A stretch of DNA of 40,679 nucleotides from Bacteroidales bacterium (GTDB lineage Bacteria > Bacteroidota > Bacteroidia > Bacteroidales > WCHB1-69), in the NCBI GenBank assembly GCA_016290295.1, contig JAEETJ010000024.1:1-40679 (forward strand). The letters run 5' to 3'. A program made the position numbers and the translations under genes. The notes beneath the pieces are model-generated. The model was not told where the DNA came from. It did no database searches and was given only the letters and a program-made list of their open reading frames with translations. How positions within the stretch are numbered: the first letter of the stretch is position 1; each line of letters opens with the position of its first letter. Below, one piece after another: positions 32,081 to 39,257 of the stretch.

Positions 32081-32310
32081 GGGGGGGGAGTTTCGCTTCG
32101 CTCAAGGGGAGTGGACTCCGTCCAAAGGGGAGTCTCGCACTGCGTGCTCGAGGGGAGTCTTATACTATACTTTCGAATAAGGTGTGGCTTATGATACACG
32201 GGGAGTTTTGGGCTGCGCCCTCAGGGGGAGTCTCATGCTGCGCATTCAAGGGGAGTGGATTTCGTCCAAAGGGGAGTCTCGCACTGCGTGTTTGAGGGGA
32301 GTTTTTAATG
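32081..32310. repeat. Mini-hairpin array 4 (GGGGAG orientation on plus)
   Basis: Units separated by GGGGAGT have these hairpins: GGAC-TCC-GTCC, GCAC-TGC-GTGC, GGGC-TGC-GCCC, ATGC-TGC-GCAT, GGAT-TTC-GTCC and GCAC-TGC-GTGT (the last two keep pairing by G-T). A non-repeat insert (about 32162-32196) splits the array. It is oriented opposite to array 5 at 32800-33022, so together they bracket the four-helix-bundle gene as inverted arrays. Confidence 0.85.
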
Positions 32311-32382
32311 TTTAGGGGGATTTGTTAGAGTATTTTTTTCAAACAAAAATTTCAAATATAGTTTTTATATTATAAATTTGTT

Positions 32383-32390
32383 TATTTTTG
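32383..32390 (+). promoter_or_regulatory. -7 box of the four-helix-bundle gene
   Basis: TATTTTTG lies 29 bases before the ATG at 32420. Confidence 0.65.
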
Positions 32391-32419
32391 CATAATTAAT
32401 TTAAACTGCAATTATAACA

Positions 32420-32791
32420 ATGGAATATCGCTATAGGTTTGAAAATTTAGAAGTTTGGAAAGAATCTAAACATTTAGCTGTGGAGGTTTATAAGATACTT
32501 AAAACTTTCCCTCTTGAAGAAAAATATGGTTTAATTGACCAACTCCGTAGAGCTAGCATTTCAGTCCCATCAAATATTGCGGAAGGTACAAGTAGACTAT
32601 CAGCCAAAGAACAAGCACACTTTATAAGTATGGCATACGGTTCTTTAATGGAAATGTATTGCCAGTTGCAAATTGCCATAGACTTGAATTATGGCGATAT
32701 ATCACAAATAGAGCTATTACTCAAAAAGATAAAGCATACAAGTTATCTTCTGAACAATTACCGACAATACCTAACAAAATCCACCACATAA
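32420..32791 (+). CDS. Four-helix-bundle protein (23S rRNA intervening-sequence protein family)
   Basis: The 123-residue protein matches the S23/IVP family: FENLEVWKESKHLAVEVYKIL, LIDQLRRASISVPSNIAEGTSR and FISMAYGSLMEMYCQLQIAIDL. Members occur inside intervening sequences of 23S rRNA genes in some bacteria, and as free-standing chromosomal genes in Bacteroidota. The fold is a four-helix bundle that forms pentamers in the related Avd proteins of diversity-generating retroelements. The molecular function here is unknown. The gene has its own promoter, is more AT-rich than its surroundings, and is bracketed by two mini-hairpin arrays in opposite orientation. That setting suggests a small movable or spreading unit. 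Confidence 0.9.
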   Translation: MEYRYRFENLEVWKESKHLAVEVYKILKTFPLEEKYGLIDQLRRASISVPSNIAEGTSRLSAKEQAHFISMAYGSLMEMYCQLQIAIDLNYGDISQIELLLKKIKHTSYLLNNYRQYLTKSTT

Positions 32792-32799
32792 AACTACCC

Positions 32800-33022
32800 T
32801 CACCTTGTGCGAAGCACAACTCCCCTTGAGGGCGAAGCCCGAAACTCCCCTTTGCAGCGAATGCTGCACTCCCCTTGAGCACGCAGTGCGAGACTCCACC
32901 TGAAAGCACAGCCCTAAACTCACCCCAGAATAAAACAAAACTCCCCTTTGGACGAAGTCCACTCCCCTCGAATGCGCAGCATGAGACTCCCCTCGAGCAC
33001 AAAGTGCGAGACTCCCCCCCTC
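32800..33022. repeat. Mini-hairpin array 5 (opposite orientation to array 4)
   Basis: The hairpins are GTGC-GAA-GCAC, GGGC-GAA-GCCC, GCAGC-GAAT-GCTGC, GCAC-GCA-GTGC, a decayed unit near 32905, GGAC-GAA-GTCC, ATGC-GCA-GCAT and GCAC-AAA-GTGC, joined by ACTCCCC. The stems vary as pairs while loop and linker stay. It separates the four-helix-bundle gene from the 3' end of ispE. Confidence 0.85.
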
Positions 33023-33034
33023 CGCACGCACAAC

Positions 33035-33793
33035 TCACTTCTTGAAAATCCCATAAACTGCGGAGCCGCTGCCGGACATTGAGGCGTAAACAGCACCTCG
33101 AGCATAGAAGTCGTCCTTGATTTCCTGCAATGCAGGGTATTTCGGGAATAAGGAATCTTCAAACTCATTATGGATGCAATGTTTCCATTCCGTTATGGGT
33201 CGTTTTATCAGTTCATTTAGACTGATTGCGGGCTGCTGAGGATGCACGCCGGCATAAGCCTCTTTGGTGGAAATGGAAAAATTGGGTTTGATCATCTCTA
33301 TTTTGTAGGCCGACAAGTCCAAATCCAACGGTGTCATAATCTCGCCACGGCCTGTGGCATAAACGGGACGGTTTTCAATGAAAAACGCCGTGTCGCTACC
33401 CAACTGGGCGGCCAAATCCCGCAATTCCATTGAAGAGAGTTGCAATTGAAACAGCTCGTTGTACATTTTCAGCGCAAAAGCCGCATCGGCAGAACCGCCA
33501 CCCAAACCAGCTCCGAAAGGAATATTCTTGGTCAATTTGATATCCACCCCATCAATATCAAACTGTCGCTGCAACAAACGGAAGGCTTTGACACAGAGAT
33601 TGTCCTCGTCGGCGCAAAGATTGTCCACATTCTGCACCGTAAGCTTCACTCCTTTCTCTATCCTGTTGATTTCCAAATCATCGCATAAAGTATGAACCGG
33701 ATAAAACACCGTTTGCAGCTCATGAAAGCCATCGCTCCGTTTAGAAACGATATGGAGGCCTAGATTGATTTTGAAATTGGGATGGGTAATCAT
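33035..33793 (-). CDS. ispE: 4-diphosphocytidyl-2-C-methyl-D-erythritol kinase
   Basis: IspE phosphorylates CDP-ME in the MEP isoprenoid pathway. The 252-residue GHMP kinase begins MITHPNFKINLGLHIVSKRSDGFHE. It has the ATP loop PFGAGLGGGSADAAFALKMYN (about 86-106, split at GLGGGSAD), LAAQLGSDTAFFI and the third GHMP motif MSGSGSAVYGIF near the end. I chose the MITHPN start because the family starts there; a second ATG lies four codons upstream. The gene is monocistronic, downstream of nothing obvious on its strand, and its 3' end runs into mini-hairpin array 5. Confidence 0.94.
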   Translation of the reverse strand: MITHPNFKINLGLHIVSKRSDGFHELQTVFYPVHTLCDDLEINRIEKGVKLTVQNVDNLCADEDNLCVKAFRLLQRQFDIDGVDIKLTKNIPFGAGLGGGSADAAFALKMYNELFQLQLSSMELRDLAAQLGSDTAFFIENRPVYATGRGEIMTPLDLDLSAYKIEMIKPNFSISTKEAYAGVHPQQPAISLNELIKRPITEWKHCIHNEFEDSLFPKYPALQEIKDDFYARGAVYASMSGSGSAVYGIFKK

Positions 33794-33895
33794 ACTGAAA
33801 ACCAATATTATATTGAATGATTATAGACAGCTGGTTCAATTTTCTGTAAGACTTCCATGAGAAGAGGCAGTCATAGAGAGGGAGCAGTTATAACA

Positions 33896-33925
33896 AAATA
33901 GGCTGTCATCTCTGACAGCCTTTGT
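33896..33925 (-). terminator. Terminator of tRNA-Asp
   Basis: On the minus strand GGCTGTCA/TGACAGCC forms a perfect stem followed by TATTTTG. It starts 10 bases after the tRNA 3' end. Confidence 0.85.
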
Positions 33926-33929
33926 TTTG

Positions 33930-34004
33930 CGGTCCGGACGAGACTCGAACTCGCGACCTCCTGCGTGACAGGCAGGCATTCTAACCAAACTGAACTACCG
34001 AACC
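33930..34004 (-). tRNA. tRNA-Asp (GTC)
   Basis: The minus strand folds as a complete cloverleaf. The acceptor is GGTTCGG/CCGGACC with one G-T pair. The anticodon arm is CCTGC-CTGTCAC-GCAGG with anticodon GTC, and the T arm is GCGAG-TTCGAGT-CTCGT. The discriminator base is G and CCA is not encoded. A -7 box lies upstream and a terminator downstream, so it is transcribed alone. Confidence 0.96.
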
Positions 34005-34023
34005 TTCGTTTGTTTTGAGGATG

Positions 34024-34031
34024 CAAAGATA
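34024..34031 (-). promoter_or_regulatory. -7 box of tRNA-Asp
   Basis: The minus strand reads TATCTTTG, 20 bases before the tRNA 5' end. Confidence 0.65.
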
Positions 34032-34218
34032 CAACTTTTTTTGATGCAAAAACATTATGGTGCAAATTTTTCTTCTATAATATACAATATATTTATTTTC
34101 AGTGTTTTACATTTTTAGATTTTGAAAACAAGAAAAAGAAAAAAGGATTTTTTCAAGGATTTTCGCATAAGGATTTGGAAGAAAAAATGAGAAAAACGCA
34201 ATTTTGCTGTAACTTTAT

Positions 34219-34589
34219 GTGTCAACGGCACAACTGAAAAAACCTATCTACTGCCAAAAGGTGGACAAAATTCCACACAGGCTATGCTCCTTGCAGGCTT
34301 ACAGCTTGCTACACCATTGCCACAGGGCTGATTCATGGCACACTGCGTGGTTGACACATGGGTTGTTCATTTGCGGCAAAGCGGGCCATAAACGACCGTG
34401 GGAGGGAATGCCGACATGCGGTGCGGAAGCGGTGTGAATGGACGGCCTCCTACAGCGGCGTGCAAAAGCGCGTCAGCGTCCAATTCACTTTTGCCGCCGC
34501 TGTCAGAGGACGGACAGAGCGGGCGGCATTCATGTCGGCTTGATCTTTTGCACACTTTTCCATCATAGGGAAAAGTGTGAAGGACTTTT
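34219..34589 (+). other. GC-rich, strongly structured intergenic block; candidate non-coding RNA
   Basis: In an otherwise AT-rich 740-bp gap this block is GC-rich and full of paired arms. GTGTCAAC 34219-34226 pairs with GTTGACAC 34350-34357. GCCGACATG 34410-34418 pairs with CATGTCGGC 34531-34539. A 15-bp stem with one bulge joins CAGCGGCG and GCAAAAG (34453-34468) to CTTTTGC and CGCCGCTG (34488-34502), extended by CCTC/GAGG. An 11-bp hairpin CACACTTTTCC/GGAAAAGTGTG (34551-34579) is followed by T5. The orientation is inferred from that last hairpin. Short open frames on both strands show no protein-like pattern. I do not see the hallmarks of tmRNA, RNase P RNA or SRP RNA. It could also be a decayed insertion. 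Confidence 0.5.
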
Positions 34590-34622
34590 TCCTTTTAATG
34601 TAATATATAAAAGAAATTTTTG

Positions 34623-34630
34623 TACTTTTG
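34623..34630 (+). promoter_or_regulatory. -7 box of nifJ
   Basis: TACTTTTG is placed so that transcription would start near 34637, leaving a leader of about 110 nt before the ATG at 34747. Confidence 0.65.
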
Positions 34631-34746
34631 CACGCTTATTGGAGAGATTGGAGTGATGACTGTTTTTCAAGAAATAAACGACAAAATCGAATTCATCAAT
34701 AATCAACCAAAATATTAATCCATAAATATTTAACATCCAAAAAACT

Positions 34747-37700
34747 ATGGCAGAAAAAAAATTTATGACATGCGACGGTAACTGCGCGGCTGCGCACGTA
34801 GCCTACATGTTTAGCGAAGTCGCCGCTATCTATCCTATCACCCCCTCATCCCCGATGGCTGAGTACATCGACGAGTGGAGTGCTGGCGGCAGAAAGAACA
34901 TTTTCGGTGAGACCGTGAAAGTGGTCGAAATGCAATCAGAAGCCGGTGCTGCCGGTGCCGTTCACGGTTCACTGCAGGCTGGTGCCCTGACCACCACCTA
35001 CACCGCTTCACAGGGTCTGTTGCTGATGATCCCCAACATGTACAAGATTGCCGGCGAATTGCTGCCCGGCGTATTCCATGTGTCAGCACGTGCTTTGGCT
35101 GCTCAGGCACTGTCTATCTTCGGTGACCATGCCGACGTGATGAGTGCCCGCCAGACCGGTTTCGCCATGTTGGCTACCGGATCCGTTCAGGAAATCATGG
35201 ACCTGGCTCCTGTTGCCCACCTGGCAGCTATCGAAGGCCGCGTTCCTTTCCTGCACTTCTTCGACGGTTTCCGTACTTCTCACGAAATCCAGAAAGTGGA
35301 AGCCGCTGATCAGGATAAAATCCAGAAATTAGTGAACTGGAAAGCCCTGAAAGAATACCGTGACCGCGCTCTGAACCCCGAGCACCCCGTAACCCGCGGT
35401 ACCGCTCAGAATCCGGATATCTACTTCCAGACCAGAGAATTACAGAACAAATATTACGATGCTCTTCCCGACATCGTGGCCAAATACATGAAGAAACTGA
35501 GCAAAATCACGGGTCGTGAATATGCTCCGTTCACCTTCTACGGTGCTAAAGACGCTACCGACATCATCATCGCTATGGGCTCCATCACCGACGTTATCAA
35601 GACCGTCATCGACAAGGAGAACAAGGCAGGCAAGAAACTCGGTCTCGTCAGCGTTCACCTCTATCGTCCTTTCAGCGTGAAATACCTCGGCGAAGTCCTT
35701 CCCGAAACGGTGAAGAGAATCTGCGTCCTTGACCGCACGAAAGAACCCGGTGCAAACGGCGATCCGCTGTATCTGGATGTGGTTGAAGCATTCGCCAACT
35801 GCAAAGACATCCCGGCCGAGAACAAACCGATGATCATCGGTGGCCGCTTCGGTCTCTCTTCAAAAGACACCACTCCTGCCCAGATTCTGGCAGTTTACAA
35901 GAACCTCGCCGCTCCCAAGCCGATGAACCAGTTCACCGTGGGTATCAACGACGATGTTACCCACCGTTCTCTCAAGGTTGGCAAGGAAATCTCCATCCTG
36001 CCGAAGGGCACTTTCGAAGCTAAATTCTACGGCCTCGGCGCTGACGGTACTGTAGGTGCTAACAAGAACTCCATCAAGATCATTGGTGACAACACCAACA
36101 AATACAGCCAGGCTTATTTCGACTACGACTCCAAGAAGTCAGGCGGTTATACCTGCTCACACCTCCGTTTCGGTGACCAGCCCATCCTGGCTCCTTACTT
36201 GGTAGGTACTCCCGACTTCGTGGCCGTTCATGTTCCTTCTTACCTGAAGAAATATGACTGTCTGCGTGGTCTGAAGAAAAACGGTACTTTCCTCTACAAC
36301 TCACCGTGGAACGTGGCCGACACCAAGAAACATCTTCCCGATTTCGTGAAGAAATACTTGGCTCTCAACAACATCAACATGTACATCATCGACGCCACCA
36401 AGATTGCCGCTGAGATCGGTTTGGGCAACCGTACCAACACCATTCTGCAAAGCGCATTCTTCAAGATTTCAGGCGTTATTCCTTACGACCTCGCTGTACA
36501 GCAGATGAAGAAATTCATCGTGAAATCATACGGCAAGAAGGGTGAAGATATCGTGAACATGAACTATGCAGCTGTTGACCGTGGCGGTGAAATCACCAAG
36601 GTTGACATCCCCGCTGAATGGGCTAAATTGGATTGCACTACCGACTTCGTTTTCGAACACAACGACAACGATCCCGAATTCATCAACAAAGTGATGCGTC
36701 CGATGGTTGCTCAGTGCGGTAACGACCTGCCAGTGAGCGCTTTCAAGGAAATCGTTGACGGTACATTCCCCGCTGGTACCACCGCATATGAAAAACGTGG
36801 TGTGGCTACCGTGGTTCCCGAATGGAATCCTGCCAACTGTATCCAGTGTAACCAGTGCTCCTTGGTATGTCCTCACGCTGCCATCCGTCCCGTGGTGATG
36901 ACCGATGCCGAGCTGAAGAAAGCTCCTAAGGGCATGGCTGCTATCGACATCAAGGCTCCGAAGGAATTTGCCGGTATGCATTTCCGCATGCAGGTTTCCG
37001 TAATGGACTGCACCGGTTGCGGCAACTGCGCCGACGTATGTCCCGCCAAGGAAAAAGCATTGGTGATGAAACCTTTCGAAAGCCAGCTCGACGAAGCCAA
37101 GAACTGGGAGTATGGCCAGAAGAAAGTGACTTACAAAGACAACCTCCTCGACAAATACGCCAGCGTGAAGAACAGCCAGTTCGCACAGCCGCTGTTTGAG
37201 TTCTCAGGCGCTTGCGCAGGCTGCGGTGAGACTCCGTATATCAAGACTATCACCCAGCTGTTTGGCGAAAGAATGATTGTGGCCAACGCTACAGGTTGCT
37301 CCTCTATCTATGGTGGTTCAGCTCCCGCTACTCCGTACTGCAAGAACAACCGCAGCGGCAAGGGTGTTGCATGGGCTAACAGTTTGTTCGAAGACAACGC
37401 TGAATTCGGTCTCGGTATGGCTACCGCTACCCGCAAGATGCGTGACCGCGTGGAACGCATCATGAAGGAAGCTATCGCCAACTGCGACTGCTGCAGCACT
37501 GAATTGAAAGCTATGTTCCAGGAATGGATTGACAACCGCGAATGTGGTATCAAGACCGCTGAGCTGGCCGACAAGATTGTGGCCGCTTGCGAAAAATGCG
37601 GTTGCGACTACTGCAAGCAGATTGTGGACCTGAAAGACCACTTGGTGAAGAAATCACAGTGGATCTTCGGTGGTGACGGTTGGGCATACGACATCGGTTT

Positions 37701-38304
37701 CGGCGGTTTGGACCATGTATTGGCCAGCGGCGAAGACGTGAATGTACTCGTACTCGACACCGAGGTTTACTCCAACACTGGTGGACAGTCCTCCAAGGCT
37801 ACCCCCGCAGGTGCTGTCGCCAAATTTGCCGCTTCTGGTAAGAAGGTGCGCAAGAAAGACCTCGGCATGATTGCCAAGAGCTACGGCTATGTATATGTGG
37901 CACAGGTAGCTATGGGCGCCAGCCAGGCCCAGTACTTCAAGGCCATCAAGGAAGCTGAAGCTTATCCTGGACCGTCATTGATTATCTGCTATGCTCCCTG
38001 TATCAACCACGGTATCAAGATTGGTATGGGTCACTCACAGCTCGAAGAGAAGCTCGCCGTTGATTGCGGTTACTGGCACCTGTGGCGTTTCAACCCCGCC
38101 GAGGAAGAGGCCGGCCAGAACGGTTTCCACTTGGACAGCAAGGAACCCAACTGGGCAGAATTCCAGAACTTCATCATGGGCGAGGTTCGTTACAACAGCT
38201 TGCTGAAGACCTTCCCCGAAGAAGCCAAGGAACTCTTCGCCAAGACCGAGCAATTCGCTAAGCTGAGATACGAAGGATACAAGAAGCTGAGTGAAGAAAA
38301 ATAA
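34747..38304 (+). CDS. nifJ: Pyruvate:ferredoxin (flavodoxin) oxidoreductase, single chain
   Basis: The enzyme converts pyruvate and CoA to acetyl-CoA and CO2, reducing ferredoxin. It is the anaerobe's substitute for pyruvate dehydrogenase. The 1185 residues have the full domain order. The pyrimidine-binding domain I starts CDGNCAAAHVAYMFSEVAAIYPITPSSPMAE. Domains II-III follow, then the ferredoxin-like domain with two 4Fe-4S sites (CIQCNQCSLVCP near 698 and CTGCGNCADVCP near 755). The thiamine-diphosphate domain has ACAGCGETPYIKTITQLFGERM, ATGCSSIYGGSAP and GDGWAYDIGFGGLDHV. It is probably strongly expressed. The last 75 bp are duplicated at 40215-40289, and a palindrome and terminator follow. 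Confidence 0.97.
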   Translation: MAEKKFMTCDGNCAAAHVAYMFSEVAAIYPITPSSPMAEYIDEWSAGGRKNIFGETVKVVEMQSEAGAAGAVHGSLQAGALTTTYTASQGLLLMIPNMYKIAGELLPGVFHVSARALAAQALSIFGDHADVMSARQTGFAMLATGSVQEIMDLAPVAHLAAIEGRVPFLHFFDGFRTSHEIQKVEAADQDKIQKLVNWKALKEYRDRALNPEHPVTRGTAQNPDIYFQTRELQNKYYDALPDIVAKYMKKLSKITGREYAPFTFYGAKDATDIIIAMGSITDVIKTVIDKENKAGKKLGLVSVHLYRPFSVKYLGEVLPETVKRICVLDRTKEPGANGDPLYLDVVEAFANCKDIPAENKPMIIGGRFGLSSKDTTPAQILAVYKNLAAPKPMNQFTVGINDDVTHRSLKVGKEISILPKGTFEAKFYGLGADGTVGANKNSIKIIGDNTNKYSQAYFDYDSKKSGGYTCSHLRFGDQPILAPYLVGTPDFVAVHVPSYLKKYDCLRGLKKNGTFLYNSPWNVADTKKHLPDFVKKYLALNNINMYIIDATKIAAEIGLGNRTNTILQSAFFKISGVIPYDLAVQQMKKFIVKSYGKKGEDIVNMNYAAVDRGGEITKVDIPAEWAKLDCTTDFVFEHNDNDPEFINKVMRPMVAQCGNDLPVSAFKEIVDGTFPAGTTAYEKRGVATVVPEWNPANCIQCNQCSLVCPHAAIRPVVMTDAELKKAPKGMAAIDIKAPKEFAGMHFRMQVSVMDCTGCGNCADVCPAKEKALVMKPFESQLDEAKNWEYGQKKVTYKDNLLDKYASVKNSQFAQPLFEFSGACAGCGETPYIKTITQLFGERMIVANATGCSSIYGGSAPATPYCKNNRSGKGVAWANSLFEDNAEFGLGMATATRKMRDRVERIMKEAIANCDCCSTELKAMFQEWIDNRECGIKTAELADKIVAACEKCGCDYCKQIVDLKDHLVKKSQWIFGGDGWAYDIGFGGLDHVLASGEDVNVLVLDTEVYSNTGGQSSKATPAGAVAKFAASGKKVRKKDLGMIAKSYGYVYVAQVAMGASQAQYFKAIKEAEAYPGPSLIICYAPCINHGIKIGMGHSQLEEKLAVDCGYWHLWRFNPAEEEAGQNGFHLDSKEPNWAEFQNFIMGEVRYNSLLKTFPEEAKELFAKTEQFAKLRYEGYKKLSEEK

Positions 38305-38320
38305 AATCATTCGTTGACCT

Positions 38321-38348
38321 GTAGGGGTGAATAATTATTTGCCCTTAC
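38321..38348. repeat. 28-bp imperfect palindrome beginning GTAG
   Basis: GTAGGGGTGAATAA is followed by TTATTTGCCCTTAC, inverted with two non-Watson-Crick positions. It has the same length and GTAG/CTAC-like ends as 16842 and 23908 but a different core. It lies 16 bp after the nifJ stop. Confidence 0.75.
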
Positions 38349-38356
38349 ACCATCCC

Positions 38357-38398
38357 AAAACGGGCGTGATACAATATCGATCACACCCGTTTTTTTAT
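38357..38398 (+). terminator. Intrinsic terminator of nifJ
   Basis: CGGGcGTGAT pairs with ATCACaCCCG and is followed by T7. Confidence 0.88.
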
Positions 38399-38441
38399 TG
38401 AAATATTTTTTTCATTTGCGGTGACAATATACGGATTTAAC

Positions 38442-38561
38442 ATGAAAATGCACCATCATCGTTCCATTCGCCTGACAGGATATGATCACACCCAAAATGG
38501 GTGTTATTTCCTGACTATATGTACACGCGACAGATTCAATATATGGCTAAAAACCCAATGA
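38442..38561 (+). pseudogene. Truncated REP-associated tyrosine transposase (Y1/TnpA_REP) start
   Basis: The frame reads MKMHHHRSIRLTGYDHTQ, then NGCYFLTICTRDRFNIW, and stops at residue 39. The HHRSIRLxGYDYxxxGxYFxTICT pattern is the hallmark N-terminus of Bacteroidota RAYT transposases, which are normally about 180-230 residues. The HUH catalytic motif and the tyrosine helix are missing, so it cannot be active. It shows that a RAYT once sat here, which bears on the hairpin repeats seen elsewhere. Confidence 0.8.
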
Positions 38562-38619
38562 AATGGGAGGAAGATTGTTTCTATGACGAATTTTAACGTA
38601 CTGATATAAGATTTTTTTT

Positions 38620-38627
38620 TATTTTTG
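38620..38627 (+). promoter_or_regulatory. -7 box ahead of the structured leader RNA
   Basis: TATTTTTG predicts a start near 38634. The transcript would have about 95 nt of A-rich unpaired RNA, then the structured element 38730-38889, then the mini-HTH gene. Confidence 0.7.
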
Positions 38628-38729
38628 TCGTCTAAACAAGACAATAAAAAGAGTTATTAACGAAAACCAACAAGACCAAATAAAAAACAACTAAAACCCA
38701 AAACATATTAGATAGCGTTTGTGGCTATC

Positions 38730-38889
38730 CTTGAACGTCAAATTTCCACAATGTCCTCACTACGAGGACAAAACTCATCAAGGATTAGTTATGAATGCCG
38801 TAATGATACGGCGTGGAATAACTTGTTAGATGAGTGGGGCGTGGAAACCCTGACGTTCAAGCAAGGAACAAATTCCACGCTTTTTTTTT
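38730..38889 (+). ncRNA. Structured leader RNA: three-way junction competing with a terminator
   Basis: Perfect pairings are visible. P1 joins CTTGAACGTCA 38730-38740 and TGACGTTCAAG 38851-38861. P2 joins TTTCCAC 38743-38749 and GTGGAAA 38841-38847. Hairpin P3 is GTCCTC 38753-38758/GAGGAC 38764-38769. Arm P4 has CTCATC 38774-38779/GATGAG 38829-38834, GTTAT/ATAAC and TGCCGT/ACGGCG inside. The alternative is GCGTGGAA 38839-38846 with TTCCACGC 38873-38880 plus T9, an intrinsic terminator that uses the same bases as P2. A second GCGTGGAA at 38811-38818 could also compete. The terminator ends 13 bp before the mini-HTH ATG. It is either an attenuator or riboswitch for that gene or a free-standing small RNA. 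I do not recognise a named Rfam family. Confidence 0.7.
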
Positions 38890-38902
38890 GCAATTAAATC
38901 AA

Positions 38903-39139
38903 ATGGAGTCTATACACATTGGAAATATGATCAAAGCTGAGTTAAAGGCGCAAGGCAGAACTGTGACCTGGTTCGCAAAGGCGATTCACACTGATCGAAC
39001 CAATGTTTATAAAATTTTGAGTAAAGACACCATCGACCTGAAGTTGCTGATCAGAATCTCAAAATTGTTGCATCATAACTTTCTTCTTGAATGCTCCAGT
39101 ACTATCTTATTTGAAGCGCAGAAAGCTACAAAAGTGTAG
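38903..39139 (+). CDS. Small XRE-type helix-turn-helix protein
   Basis: The 78-residue protein begins MESIHIGNMIKAELKAQGRTVTWFAKAIHTDRTNVYKILSKD, split as IHIGNMIKAELK, GRTVTWFAKAI and DRTNVYKIL. It has a helix-turn-helix of the lambda-repressor type (about 18-55) followed by IDLKLLIRISKLLHHNFL. It belongs to a mini-HTH group that is abundant in Bacteroidales but not functionally defined, as I recall it. I chose this ATG over one 23 codons upstream because the longer frame would run through the terminator of the leader RNA. The C-terminal STILFEAQKATKV looks unrelated to the core. It may regulate itself or neighbours. Confidence 0.8.
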   Translation: MESIHIGNMIKAELKAQGRTVTWFAKAIHTDRTNVYKILSKDTIDLKLLIRISKLLHHNFLLECSSTILFEAQKATKV

Positions 39140-39184
39140 TTGATTTGGCTACATATATCCCTCTTCAAGAGGGTAAATATTTTA

Positions 39185-39192
39185 TAACTTTG
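39185..39192 (+). promoter_or_regulatory. -7 box of the bPH-domain gene
   Basis: TAACTTTG is placed 65 bases before the ATG at 39258. The mini-HTH stop is 46 bases upstream, so the two genes may be transcribed separately. Confidence 0.55.
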
Positions 39193-39257
39193 CATTCAAA
39201 ATATATAGCATATTTATTGAGTAATTAAATATTTGTATCATTAAATTAACTTTCACT

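Noticed and set aside
32800-33022. CRISPR-like look of the hairpin arrays
   Set aside because: The units are about 23 bp with tiny hairpins. There are no unique spacers of 28-40 bp and no cas genes, and the linkers are themselves conserved.
34219-34589. tmRNA, RNase P RNA or SRP RNA
   Set aside because: I looked for the tmRNA ends and tag, GAGGAAAGTCC of RNase P and the SRP apical motif on both strands and found none. A chance GGGCTGATTC near 34325 is not enough.
34219-34656. Several short open frames on both strands in the GC-rich block
   Set aside because: The frames overlap on both strands, are Arg/Cys/Ala-rich, and are better explained by base composition and hairpin structure.
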